DNA of 64,000 nt from contig JAQJZZ010000012.1 in assembly GCA_030077755.1 (NCBI GenBank), positions 1,426,001 to 1,490,000 of the forward strand, written 5' to 3'. Under the pieces are notes generated by a model, which searched no databases, had not been told where the DNA came from, and saw nothing but the letters and a program-made list of their open reading frames with translations. Position 1 is the stretch's first letter; every line of letters begins with the position of its first letter. The position numbers and the translations under genes are program-made. This document shows positions 1 through 12,200 of the stretch, in pieces. Source of the stretch: Filosporella fistucella (taxonomy: Eukaryota; Ascomycota; Leotiomycetes; Helotiales).

Positions 1-148
1 ATACCGCCCATCCGAAAAGACTCCAATGAGTCATATAAGAACACGTGAAGGCTCCTAAAAAAAAAGAAGCAGCTGATTTATCGTAGAAGTGAAGGAAAGA
101 TTGAGTAGAGTGTTGCTCGGCCTCACGGCGTGTACTGCATTTCGGGAA

Positions 149-2572
149 CTAGGCAGTGTGGGAAGTAGCTCTCTGTGGCTTGTAGCCAGGGAGCTCGTCG
201 AAGGTGTAGGTTTCCTCGTTGTATTTGTATGCGTGGAAATCGATACCATATGGTTTTGGTTCAATTGCGTAGAGCATACCAAGAGGAACATCCAGATCAG
301 CGATATCGTCGCGGGTGAGGTCCATAAAGTAAGCCATGAGAACACGGCAAACAGAACGATGTCCAATAATCAGAACATGATCCTTGATTCGTTCAATCTC
401 ACGGACCATGTCCCTCAATCGACTAATGACTTGAAGATAACCCTCACCACCAACACCGGGATAGATGTAGCTGAGCTTGTCTGCCTTACGTTTGGCGTAT
501 TGCTCAGGGAATTGCTGTTGTATATCGGCATATGTCAGACCTTCATATGTACCAGCATCAAGCTCCTTTAACATCTCCCAAGCCTTGACATCGTAATTTT
601 CATCGTCTTGGAAAGCCTCAGCAGTTTGGATGCTGCGTTGAAGCATTGAAGTCCAGACGCAAAAGTTCTTTTCATCAAGGTCTCCTAGAAGTTCTGGGTA
701 TGGCGGAGTTTGATCACCTGGCTGTAGTGGCAAGGCTGGGTCTTCATTTGCTCGCTTCTTCTGATCCTCTTCCCAGGCACAACGCTTAGCTGAGATGAAG
801 TTATAGAGGACCGTACCATAATTTCGACCAGCTTCAGTCAAGTCTGAATCACCGCCGATTTTACCAGCAAGATTATCTTGTGATTGTCCATGTCGGGTGA
901 TCCAAATCTGTCTTGGAGACAAGTTGAATGTTGACAGGTATGACGCAATTCCATTGGCAAGAAATCCTTGAAGTCGGTAGTGGATAATCTTACGTCCAAC
1001 GTCAATCATCTTGATATATTGCATGCCATTCTCCTCTTCATAGTCCCCAAGGGCCACATAAGCAGATTCATATGCAGCAACACGCTTTTTGAAATCTGCC
1101 AAAGAGCTGTTTGGGTCCTTGTCCTTGTAATCGGGGCCTCGAAGCTTGAGGTTCATGTTTGCCGCAAGAAGCTGGAGTCTATCAGCAATGCATAATTCTT
1201 AGCACGAAAATTGATATCTTACACTTTCGTCCTCGCAAACACTCTCAATGAAAAGTATACCCAGCTTCGGCTCACGCTCCTTAATACGCTTGAACAAGAC
1301 CTTGCGTCTCTCGATTGTGCTATTGGTAGCATCAAGGATGCCGACAGAACCGCCTTGAAGGAGGAGGAAATCAAGGAGCTCATCAAGAGTTGACATTGCA
1401 ACTTGCTCTCTGATTTGAGATGCTTTCGTATTCTTGGGGTCGAAGAACTTGGCTGATTGTTCCATAGTGTCTGCACTTGGCAGTTTGGCAAGTTCATTTT
1501 GTTCCTCGACAGGATCGACACCGTTGAGAAGAATATGTGCAGCTTGCGTGGGTGGATCGATAATTCCGTTAATGGAAGTTGTGCGGATAGGCTTTCCTGG
1601 AGAGGTAGGAGGCGAGATCGGAGGGCTGGAGAGAGAAACAGAGCCCCCACCAGCAATACGGCGCCGATTTCCCACGTTGAAGATGCGGCACTCATGTTGT
1701 TGCCATGACAAGTAACGTTGAATCTTCTTCGTAATATAGGACTTTCCTCTGGCAGGCAATCCTACCATAATGACCACCAACTTGGCTCCCACATCTCGAT
1801 TTGATATCTTACCATCTGGGGATACTCTTGATCGAGTCATGCCAGGAATATTCAAAGTCGTAGCTGGTGGTCGAACTCTTGGGGTAGTAGTACCAGAGTT
1901 TTGCCTAACCGGTGGTCTGCCATGCCAGTTAGTCTCTTGCTTTATGTGTACCGGCGCAAAGAGGAAGAAAAGTCGCGATGCCATTGTGCTTACTGCCCCA
2001 AAGATTGGAGGAGATTGTCACACCACAAATAGGCGTGGCAGAAATAACAAAGAGGATAGAGAGAAGAGAATGAAAACTGTATACTAACAATCTTGGGCTT
2101 CCAGGAGCTGTTGACGGAGCGCTTCCTTGCGGTGGTGTGTCATTCACCCCATTGATTCCGTTGACTCCGTTCGCAACCCCATTGTCGGACATACTTAGAG
2201 ACTGAAGGGCTCTGCCCAAAGCTGAAGTTGAAGGAGGTGCGAGATGATTGGGATAAGAGTGTGCGGGTTTGGGGAGGAGGAATTGTTGGTCGACAGTGTT
2301 GGTTATAACATTGTTCAAAACTGGAGAATTCGCCATTGGGACTGCGGCTCCAGTTCTATTGATCATAGCGGCCTTTGCGACCTCAGAATGCTGTGACGTC
2401 TTGGGGTTTAACCTATCTGAAGGGAAGCAAGTCAGTGGGCCGTCTCGTTAGGGTTTGCAACAAGAGTGGGCATTTTGTGGATATGGAGTCGCGACTTACT
2501 CGTTGGGTTTTCATCGTGGGAGGTGAGAGAGTGAGTGGTGTTCGCAACCTGGTGAAGAATTGCTGAAGCCAT
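149..2572 (-). CDS. 6-phosphofructo-2-kinase/fructose-2,6-bisphosphatase
   Basis: Bifunctional cytosolic enzyme that makes and degrades fructose-2,6-bisphosphate, the signal balancing glycolysis and gluconeogenesis. Exons on the minus strand: 2572-2500, 2416-2085, 1939-1223, 1171-149, giving about 714 aa. The kinase P-loop GLPARGKSY is at residues ~195-203. The phosphatase domain has RHGQS (His ~468), TYEGLTY (Glu ~584) and a second His in IGHRS (~645), so the phosphatase looks catalytically intact, unlike yeast Pfk26, which lacks the first His. A Ser/Pro-rich insertion of about 60 residues splits the kinase domain after VGNRRR. The N-terminal ~135 residues are low-complexity. The intron at 1940-2084 is the least certain junction, because it needs an AAG acceptor. 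The other introns are clear. The start codon lies in a short first exon whose frame joins cleanly to exon 2. Confidence 0.93.
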
Positions 2573-5500
2573 GTCTGTGAGTTGACACTGACTGGGACGG
2601 AATTATGCTGGGATCAACAGGGTTTCCGTGGTAGTGTGGTAGGGTAGCGTGAGTAGTGGTGCGGTAGTAAGCCAGTGATTGGACTGGCGCTGTCTTAGAT
2701 GAAGGTAGGGGACTAAAGGCGGTCTTTGGGGGGGCAAACGGGAGTTCGGAGGGAGTCCGCTTCGGTGGCCGATACCGAATATTAGCCCAAGAAGAGCCTG
2801 GAAGGAGGAAGGTTGGGTGCTGTGCAGTGTGCAGTGTGCAGGTTGCAGTGTGGAGTGCGGTCGGTGTTCAGTGTTTTTTCTGAATGTGGTTGGTTTGCAG
2901 GCGTCAGCGACTCAGTCACCTGAACCACAGATCGTAAGCACTGGATCCGGACTGTTTCCAGGAGAACCACCGAGCTGACAGCTGGCTGCAGGCTGCTGTA
3001 GGGGGGGTAAAACAGGTTGGTAGGTGTGGTAAGGTATCCTGGATAGCCTGGAGAGGACTGTGAAGCTGGCAGAACAGCACACCTGCAGAACAGGGCAGAT
3101 GTGAGTAATATGCCTTTCGAGAGGCTGACTTCTACCAGAATACGTACTGTGATATTCCTAGATGACTGTAACAGTCAAATGATTGCCGTTTTGGATGTAA
3201 CGATTCTGACAAAACAAAGGTGACTGACTGTAATCAACGCGACCGCGAGAACACGTCTCAACAGCCACCTCAATCCAGTGAATCCTCTGTCTAATAGTCT
3301 TGCAAGTGTCCGTCCTTGTAAATTGGATTTGCGTGTCTGAAATTTGTTTTTGTGCGCGTGAACTTTGAAAATCTCGGCGTTAACGGATCCCCTTCTAGAA
3401 GCCTGTGTGAGTCTTGGCCGCTTATCGATTGTGGGATTTTGTGTTGTGTCCTCGCTTCCGGATTCCTCAGCCTAAACTTAGCTCTAGTCTGATAAAGCCA
3501 AGCCGTACTCAAGGACGAACTGTAACCGTGTATCAGAGTATTCGTGTCATGGTAACGATGAGGGAAGGACTGCCGGATTGCTTCCAGCAGAAAAAGACAG
3601 TGCTGATACCCTCCCGGCTTGGCTCAATCTGTACCTGTCGCAGTTGTGCTTGTCTGTGTGAGGAGTTCAGATGGGCATTTCTCTTGGTGATTCCACAGCG
3701 AGGAGATGTTCAACAAGAAAGAAGAGAGAATCAAAAATCAAGATAAGAAAAATCACTGCCCCTCCTCTCCTCCACAAAATCAATAACTCAGGTCTGTCCT
3801 CCAAAGTCTTGGAGCGGCTTCGCTACTTCCGGGAAGCCACCGCTCTTGCATGCAGCCTGAATGCAATATGACAGTGGCTATTGGACAACTCAACGACACG
3901 AGTACATCAAAGCGTGGGCCATTCCACTCATTTCATTTGCTACTCCCACTTCAACATATCGTTGCAGGTCAGCATCAGCATCTCACAAGCAGAAATCTTG
4001 GAATAGAAAGATAACACTGTTTCGTCACTTGCTTCCTGCAACGAGTTTCAACCAATTGAGCTCCATAGTACTGGCTTGGCTTGTCCAAGTACCGTAGGAG
4101 AAGGAAAAGCGTTGAGAGATAAGACATTTCTTATACCAAGACTTGATATTCCTTGATATTCGCTTGATTGGCTTGCCACCATAACATCTCGGACGCCCAG
4201 GCTTCAGAATCAGCCTCATGTGAGCAAGGCTACGTGGTTGTTTCGCCCGACATGTTAAAGTTTATATGTTCCTGACAATCTTCCAAGTTGTTTCAACGAT
4301 CTTGCCACTGCCAAGATGCAATTTATAGATTTGAAAAATGACAAGCTTTGTCAAAGACGAATAGGATAGTCTCCGTGGTTCCAGGATCGTTGTCACAGGT
4401 TGTACTGTCTTGCAGCGGGTTGATTGCCAATTGGGTTTTATCCTTATCTGCTGTGTTGAGTTTCGCTTCATTACTTGAGAATCAATTTGCATGCCCAGAG
4501 CATTGGCAATGTTAAAGAATATAAAAGGATAACAGATGAGCTGGGATTGTGTTTTGTCGAATGTTCCGCCGCATTTCTGCATCCTCTCTTGCTTCTCTGT
4601 CGTGTCTTACAGCAGTTGAGAATCGCCATGCGCCCAGAGTATTGGCAACGCAGAAGAACACGAATACAATCAGATGAAGCAAAGCAACGTTTTATGAAGA
4701 GCGAGCAGTGGCATATCTGTATCTCTTGCTCTTGATCTCCGTTGACATTTCTTTGTGCCTGATATGAGATTCGAACAAGGCATTATCGTAACGGATTGCA
4801 GCACCTGCCACATGCCAGGAGGTTCTGGCCAAATTCAAAAACTGTTCGCTGGATGGCAAGGACTGCATTGCTCTGTTGCAAGGGTGTCGAGGAGCCATCA
4901 ATGAGCGAGATCAGAAGCAGCTTTGCTCTTGGTTGCCTTTTTTTTTGGCAGGCAACATAGGCGACGTAACATCCATATGACAGATATCCGTACCCTTATG
5001 ATATCCGTCCAATGAGACATTTGGATCGTGTACTATTCTCATTGTTAGCCTGTTCTTTCGGTCCCTGTGTTGTTAGAGCATCTTTAGTGGTTTCTTGAGG
5101 CTTAAAGGACACAACGCAATGTCGTTGTCAGGACAAGAATCCAATGAACCTCTCACCTGGTCTGCGGATAGCTGTCTGCAGTAGGTTTTAGCAGTTTTGT
5201 CCCAATCTGAACTTCGTGTTGACCTTGGCATGTTGTCTCAAAGCATGGACGTGGTTGCTTCATTTCAAAACCCGCATCAAGAAGGAGATCGCAAAGTACA
5301 AGTTGCCTTCAATAAGATTCGCGACTCGCATTCGTAGGCGGTCATAACATTTTCGGTCCAGATGGTGCATTCTGTTGGCTTGTATCATTGTCCGAAGATG
5401 TAGTGGATGCCGGTGCCATTCGCGCCCTTGGCATGGACAGAAATTGCAAAACTTGCCAAACCCCTCCAATCAGCTATATGAATATCTTTATGTAGTATCT

Positions 5501-7060
5501 TCGGACCTTTCTGGCATAATCTGTGTGTTGTTGTCGCCCTGGTGTTAAGTTAGAAATGTGGTGGGGAGACACTGCGTCTCAAAGTCTTCGTGACGAATGA
5601 GGTCATAATACTTTCCACTATTACTTTACCCGTAATTGCTTCCGCGGATCCCTCTCTGTGTCGTATTTGAGCTTTTATAGGACCATGTGGTTGTCGTTGT
5701 GGCCTTATTGTTGCGTCCTCAAAGTGAGATTGAGAGCGCTGCATGGAAAACCCTCGCAAGGGCGGAGACCACATCACATGCTCTATTTTCTTCATCCGGT
5801 TTCGCGGATGAATAGCTATACGATAGCTAACTTTCTTGATCTAGTCCGTGTGTGTTTGTCAGCTTGTTGGTTGTGCTGAGGTGTTGTAGGGAGACTGACC
5901 TTAGCGCTGCTTTCCCTCCCTCAGCGAGCCTCCCAGCTCCTCAAGTCACGTACAAGGATTCCCGGACTGTGTCTATTACCATCAGTAAATGGTAGAAAGA
6001 GGACCTCTTGCGTTAGAAAGCCTCGAAGTGTTGTGTTATTGAACTCCGAAGTGTGGACTGGTTTCGCCTGAGGGCAAAGTATCCGGCAATCTTGCCGATA
6101 ATGACGGAAACTCGTCCTTTTATTGGGTTCTATCGAACAGCGTATTCTTTCCGTGACTGTCTGCGTGTAAGCTCCGGGAGACATGGAGTTGGGATATTGC
6201 TGTTTGCAAGTGTGAACATTGGCATACTTTCGTTGCACTTGCCTGCCCTCAAGTTTGACGTGTGAGTTAACTAAGCAAAGTAGAAGGCGTGACGACATCG
6301 TATCAGGATGCAGCTTAACAAGAGTCTTCAAAAACGTGTTGAACTTTTTTGCTTTTCGTGTGAATGGATGGGGAAGGAGACTTCGTTGTCAGTAAAAGTC
6401 GAGAGCGCGAAATGTGACTCGGAAGCAAAGCAGCCTCCTGCTAAATGTACCAACCATAAATACTGACATCGTCGTACGATTGAAACTCATGCAGTATCAT
6501 ATGGCTCTTCGTATTTCCTTGTAGTCACTCAGCAGAAATAAATATCTGAGTTTTATGCAATGTCGAAACCGGAACCCATTGATCCTGCTAGTAGCTGTCG
6601 TTATTCTGGCGGATCCCGAACTGGCAGGGTGTTCCGCAGCGTGTTCACCTTACACACCTCGCTCCTCGATATAGAAACCAAAATGCGGAAAGATCAGACG
6701 TAGAGTTCTAAACTGCTAATCCGAAACATGTTGTTGGAGGGGCGGCAACCACATGTTCGTTTACACTATGTTCAAATCGACAAACACATTGAATTTATTG
6801 AATTGACTCAGGTATACGTTTATGATGCTACAACTCTGCTTTCTAGCATGTTGATTCTCTGTCGTTTGACTTTTCCCATGTTTGAAGCAATAAATCCCAG
6901 AAAATCGTGTCAATGTGGTGTCGACATCGATCTTGTGATCCCATGTGACCCCAAAGAACGTAACGGCTAGGTAATTGGGTAATAAGTCTTTCTGTATGGG
7001 ACAATTTTTTCTGAGGTTTATTCCAAATACATATTTTTCTGTTTGTAATCTTAGTCTTTA
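2573..7060. other. gene-poor intergenic stretch
   Basis: No convincing gene was seen. The first few hundred bases upstream of the kinase gene hold G-rich runs and a short GTGCA-type microsatellite near 2820-2860, consistent with its promoter and 5' UTR. The rest has only short scattered ORFs without recognisable domains. A degenerate direct duplication lies at about 4465-4690 and is listed separately. A long noncoding transcript could hide here, but nothing in the sequence proves it. Confidence 0.5.
4465..4690. repeat. degenerate direct duplication, ~148 bp offset
   Basis: Two diverged copies begin with TTGAGAATC near 4467 and 4616. Each continues through CATGC, then CCCAGAG, then TTGGCAA, then an A-rich tract and an AGATGA motif. 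The distance between copies is about 148 bp. The copies share blocks separated by substitutions and small indels, so the duplication is old. Confidence 0.5.
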
Positions 7061-7380
7061 CTTTCTATAGGATTTTATATCCTTTGATATTTGTTTTGAT
7101 GCATTATAATCCCGACTCATCAGCTTTATAAAACCAAGAATTATCCATAGAGTCATCAAATGAAAGTGTACAAAATAAGGATAGAAAATTCTACTTAATT
7201 TGCACTAGATAAAAATTCCGACTTGAGAATATGCATAACTCTGCAAAAATTATTCAGACTTTTTGAGGAAATTGATAAGAAATATTCAAAAACAACCTTA
7301 TAACCCATCAAGGAGAACAATAATGCTTTGTAAATTGCTAGGGATTTTACCAAAGCCCCCAAAACATTCAAGTGACAAAA
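7061..7380. other. AT-rich noncoding stretch
   Basis: This stretch is clearly richer in A and T than the flanking kilobases and has many stop codons in all frames. No gene was seen. It lies next to two mobile-element-like relics (7389-7500 and 7632-7915), so it may be decayed transposon sequence. Confidence 0.4.
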
Positions 7381-7388
7381 TTCTTCAA

Positions 7389-7500
7389 CGGGTCGACAAA
7401 GTCAACCCGGGTACATGACCATCAACTTTTATACTGCTTGTAGGTTCTACTTTACAGAAGAGTGCAACGCCCAACCGCTAGGCCAACTCCCCCGTCGATT
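7389..7500 (-). mobile_element. possible tRNA-derived (SINE-like) relic
   Basis: On the minus strand, positions 85-75 of the 7400s read TGGCCTAGCGG, a good match to a tRNA A box (TRGCNNAGYNGG). About 75 bases downstream, 7409-7389 forms a stem of about 9 bp (CGGGTTGAC, TTT, GTCGACCCG). A proper TPsiC B box (GGTTCRANTCC) is missing and no full cloverleaf folds by eye. It is therefore not a working tRNA gene. A decayed tRNA-derived element is one reading; chance is another. Confidence 0.25.
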
Positions 7501-7628
7501 TCCTGTAAGAGCTTATAGTTCTCCAAAAAGGACGCTGAGGATTTTGTGTGAGGCTAGTTTTGACTAGCGGTGGTGTGAGACTCATTAAGACTGAGTAGAT
7601 TTTTTATTCCAGTCGCACCCCAAAAAAT

Positions 7629-7918
7629 TTAGGGCATGTTTGGCTCAGGCTTGCAATTTAAAATGCGCACCACATTTCTAAATTAATAATTTGGTAAAGT
7701 TGCGAGGTCTTATAATTACTTTTCAAAAGTTAAAGGCACGTTTGGCTTAACCTCGTATTTCGCAAAAGGTATATCTAAAAGCTCGCACTTTAAAGTGATA
7801 CAATAAATCAAAACATACAAGAAAATCGTGTAACGTAAAAAGAGATCGTGCAACCACTTTTGTCACCCACCTTGAAAAAGGTACATCCGCACAAAATTGC
7901 GAGCCAAAAGGGCCATTA
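7629..7918. mobile_element. Tourist-like MITE relic
   Basis: Terminal inverted repeats face each other. The left end at 7632 reads GGGCATGTTTGGCT and, a few bases on, CTTGCAATTT. The right end, read inward on the minus strand from 7914, gives GGCCCTTTTGGCTCGCAATTT broken by a few mismatches. TTA lies just outside both ends (7629-7631 and 7916-7918), as expected for the 3-bp TWA target duplication of PIF/Harbinger elements. A second partial copy of the end (GGCACGTTTGGCTT) lies inside at 7735-7748. The element is about 283 bp with no ORF, so it is non-autonomous and diverged. Confidence 0.55.
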
Positions 7919-9233
7919 AGAGTTTAAGAAATCTACCACAAGTGCTCCTCTCTATGCAACCCATCTTTTGGTGACTCGACACATACTCTCTGTTCAGGCC
8001 AGGGCCGTTTGACTATCAATTGTCTTACTCACCTCAAGGACCCGAAGCGCAACAAATTGATGACCATCGTTACTTAGCTCTGTCTATCAGCCAACCAAAA
8101 TGCAAAGGTTCTTCCAGCTATTGCTCTGATAACATTATGTCGTTGGCTTTGATGCTTCGTTGATAGATCAACAACCCTCATCTCTTAGATGTTACAACTA
8201 CTCTTACACTCGCCCTTTCCGAAGCCGAGGGACGACCGCATAGTGTATATCCTCAAGGCATTGAACAGGCAGGTAGCAATTACACTCTAGATAGGAAATA
8301 CCGCAGACCATCAGCTATCCAATAGATGAAAACAGTAAATCTGATCGTTCCTACCCCTAGTCAGACATAGCCTGACACCAAAGCTAGGTTCGATCACCAA
8401 AAATACCTACCTCACTTCCCTACAATTCTTTCCGTGTGTTACGGTGGAAATGTTACACTCTTACCATTCAGCCGACACAAATGCTATAGCTCCTCCTGCC
8501 TTCCGGCATGTTATGAAGACTATCAGAGCATGGATTTCTGAGCGGATATTCAAAATAATCCCCAGAAAAGCTCCGAATGGATCCTTCGGCTTTAAAGGCC
8601 GTCTTGTCCGACAGTCTCACCGTATAGAAATTGTACCAAACATAGGGGTATAGTGTGATCCGGAGTCTGGCATGGGAAGTTCAAATTTTGGTCACAATTC
8701 TCGTCTCTTTTCATAATACTCCCTTCCTCGTCACTCGATTAAAAAGGAAAGGAAAGGACTAATCATACTCTTACTTGATTACGAGAGACAAAACAAAGTA
8801 GTCAAGAACGAATTTGATTGTTTGTAAAGCTCATAGCATTAATCCATCGCTAATATACACATCGAAAATACCATGCAAGCAGCAAAAATAACGACTTATT
8901 TTCTTGTCGGCCTTCTAGGGGTACTATGGCCTACAAACGACTTCCCACCCCAATGCAAACCATCGCAATCTGCGAGCCAAGGATGCCCAAGATTAAGTGA
9001 AGTTGTACAAGGTATGAGATCCCCGACGGAAAGCGCCAAGAACGTACAGGTACAATGAGATAATTGTACAAAAAAGACATTATTTGCCAGCCAAGAAACG
9101 ACTAGCTACTGGAGGCAGAAACGTAATGGTCATAGCCTGGTGAAAGCATCGATGAACAACGTGTGTTGCATCACATAATATACACAGATAACAAGAAAAC
9201 TTTTCAGAGAAGAAACACATCCTCCACTCTCAA
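7919..9233. other. intergenic stretch, 3' flank of the F-box gene
   Basis: No gene can be supported. The last few hundred bases are probably the 3' UTR and terminator region of the minus-strand gene ending at 9234. Short ORFs at 8444-8653 and 8873-9058 lack recognisable features beyond a weakly hydrophobic N-terminus in the second. Confidence 0.45.
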
Positions 9234-12200
9234 CTATGGATACCTGACTTGCCGTACCGGAGCCGGTGGAGGTTCGGGATGTCGAGGATCGTACTCCTCT
9301 TCCTCATAGAATGCAGGGTTAGTACGAGGAGGCGGCGGCCGACTTTCATAGACTGGTTGCTGACCGTAAGCATCGTCTTCGTAGGCTCGATACACAGGTT
9401 CAGCTTCCCGCCGAACTGGCACACGAATCATGTAGTCGCCTTGCGGGTCGGAAACTCGGACATATTTGAATGCCTCAGTATACTGGGACTCACGAGGCCG
9501 AGGCTCGTCTGTGTAGACACGATAGTATTCCTGACGAGGTGGTGGCCTGCTCAAAACAGCTTCTTCACCAGCTGGTGGAGGTGTCCGAGTGCCATAGATA
9601 GGCTCTTGGCGTAACGGATGAGCGCTGGGACTTCGCTCGCGATATTGCCCATGCTGTTGGGTCATCTTAACGTATACTGGTGATCTAGATCGCCCACGAT
9701 CATTCTCCAGTCGAACACTTTCATACCTCGCATATCTGCTCGGCGTCCGGTGAGCACCACTGCTGGCTTGTCTCTCATCGCGATAGACAACATTGTTCAA
9801 TTTGTACCGACGATCCACCAATTCTGGTGATCGATCACGTTGTACTACCTGTTCAGGAGCTGAACCAACATAACGGTCTTCGTAAGTGTAGGACCGTGGA
9901 TCTCTGGATTGTGGTTCTCTTTCATGAACGACATAGCTGTTTTGAGGAACCTCTTCTAGCCCAGGATTGATATGACGTCTTCCATTGGAGAGGACACGCG
10001 AATTCTCGTCTTGTTCTCTCGGGCGTCTCTGAGGTTCCGCCATAGGCTGATAAATCCTTGAAATTTCACGGCGGTCACCTTCCCACTTATCCCGAATCTG
10101 GTCTTCCACATAACGGCTTGCAGGCTCTGCCTCCGACGCTGGTTCCTGATCAACCTCTCCAGGTCGGAAGCTACTCAAGAATCTCTCCGCCGCGCTACTA
10201 GCTTCATCGGCAGGGGCAAGTCGAGTAGTTGTAGAATTGTTATTTTCAGCTCTTAGTTCCCCATCTTCTGAACCAGCATCAATGCGTTCTTCTCGCACGG
10301 GCTGGCGTTCACGGGCTTGTTTAGCCTGCTCCTCAATTTGAGCCACTACTTCAAAGATCCGGCTCTGCTGCGATGCAGGATTTTCTGCTCCTCGTACAGG
10401 TCTTCCTCCCACTGCAGTTTCATGGACTGGAATCGTTGACATTTCTCGTCTATTGGATGAGTATGACTGGGCATTAATAGCTCTGTAGTCTCTGGCAGAG
10501 GCCACAGGTTCTGGATCGTCATAGTATAGAGTTGGTGGATCTCGTTTGACTCGATACTCGACATCTGGGTCTCTGTAACGGACAGGCCTTTCTTGGTATG
10601 TCGACGGTTCGCCACGAACAACAACTCGGCGGTATTCCTCAACTGGAATGGAGTGAGATGGCGCAGGAAGTCTTTCGTCATTGTAGATAGGCGGAGCCTC
10701 AGATTTGTACACTCCTTTATTGGCCTCGCCATCCTGGCGTCTATATCGATATCCTGGATCATCTCCAACGGGAGGTCTGGAATCTCTCGTATAGATTGTT
10801 TCCCGTGGATCTTCATTGCGGGCATAGACTCTCTGAGCCGATTGAACTTCTCTCGAGATGTCAACAGGATTCCGGGGATCATACTCGCCGTTATCGAAAC
10901 CACTATTTGGATCCTGCTGTACGTTGCTGGTGGTGTAGTATTTGTCATGATTGTCCAATGAGGGTGCCAGTTGTGGATAATCACCTTCGTGCGCGACATC
11001 TCCATAGTTTGTATGAGTCCCATTGGCAGCTCCATTTGTGTTGGACTCAGGAGGGGCGATGAGTTCAGGTAGCGCTTCTGTGAACAACCTCTTCTTCTGT
11101 CTGTCAAACCCTGGTGCAGTGACTATGGGTGATAGTTTCGAGATATCTGGCAGTTCTACCATGTCCTTAGTCCAATCAGGTATGTATGCAAGGCTCCCTT
11201 GAGGTATTCCCTGTTCATGGACCGAGTGGAAGTGATTCACAAGCTGTGGAAAAGAAAAGTGTTTCTTCTGAGAAGCGGATATGGCACCAGCCATACCTAA
11301 GCTGCATGCTTTACATAGTAATCCATTGACATTACGGACAGGGCGCATGTCCTTATTGCTTGATAGTCCATCCACGATCATCGAAAGGGGGGGATCGTCA
11401 TTGAACGTAGCTCGGAACTTTTGCAACAGATGATAAATGATCGTGTAAACCTTAAGGCTTCCTGGAATCTCTTTCAATCCACCAATGGAATTCCAAATCT
11501 CGCGGGCATTCCGGGCGATGTTTTGAAGTTGAGCGACATACTCCTCTGTCTTCACTGGTTGCGGCTGCTGCTGCTGGGCAAAGTTATCTTGGGGATAAGA
11601 GGGAGCCTGGGTGTATGCTGAGCCATACGGAGCCGCTTGTGTGGGGTAGGCCTGTTGGGTGGTGGCAACTTCGGGGACTGTTGCTGGGTAAAGCGGGCCA
11701 GGATTAGGTGAAGTGTACATATCTGGTCCAGGTTGCTGATATTGAGACCCATATCCTTGCGAGTAATCCTGTGGGGGGCCATGGTAGCCTGTAATGTTCG
11801 TAGATGGCGGGGCAATGGAAAATTGAGGCGGTTGATATCCTTGGGAAGTTTCTGGATATGTTTGTGGAGGATTGTAACCAATATGCTGAGGTGCAGAATA
11901 CTGGTCACCAAATTGGGGATGACTATAGTAGGCTCCATGATTTTCCTGGTAGACATGTGGATTTTGAGCAGGCATGGCAGTAGAAACTGGAACAGGTTGA
12001 TACCCACCATAACCATAATTCTGCTGCATAGGTGGTCCGTTAGCAGCGTATGGAGCGCCGTTGTTGGGTGCAGCAGGGAAGTAGGGCTTGACTACGGCAT
12101 TGGTAGGATCCGGATTGAATGGGGGATGTTCTGGCCATTCCGATTTCCAATGTACAACAACACTTCCAACGCTGAGAGCACTGGTATGCTTAGCAGCGTA

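Noticed and set aside
1940..2084. CAG acceptor at about 1992 for the kinase-gene intron
   Set aside because: It leaves the wrong frame with either possible donor, so the AAG acceptor at 1940 was preferred, with stated doubt.
8384..8396. GGTTCGATCAC resembling a tRNA B box
   Set aside because: The last bases do not fit the B-box consensus, no A box lies at the proper distance, and no cloverleaf can be drawn.
8873..9058. 61-aa plus-strand ORF with a hydrophobic N-terminus, possible small secreted protein
   Set aside because: No clear signal cleavage site, few cysteines, and it lies in the likely 3' UTR of the opposite-strand F-box gene; too short to support.
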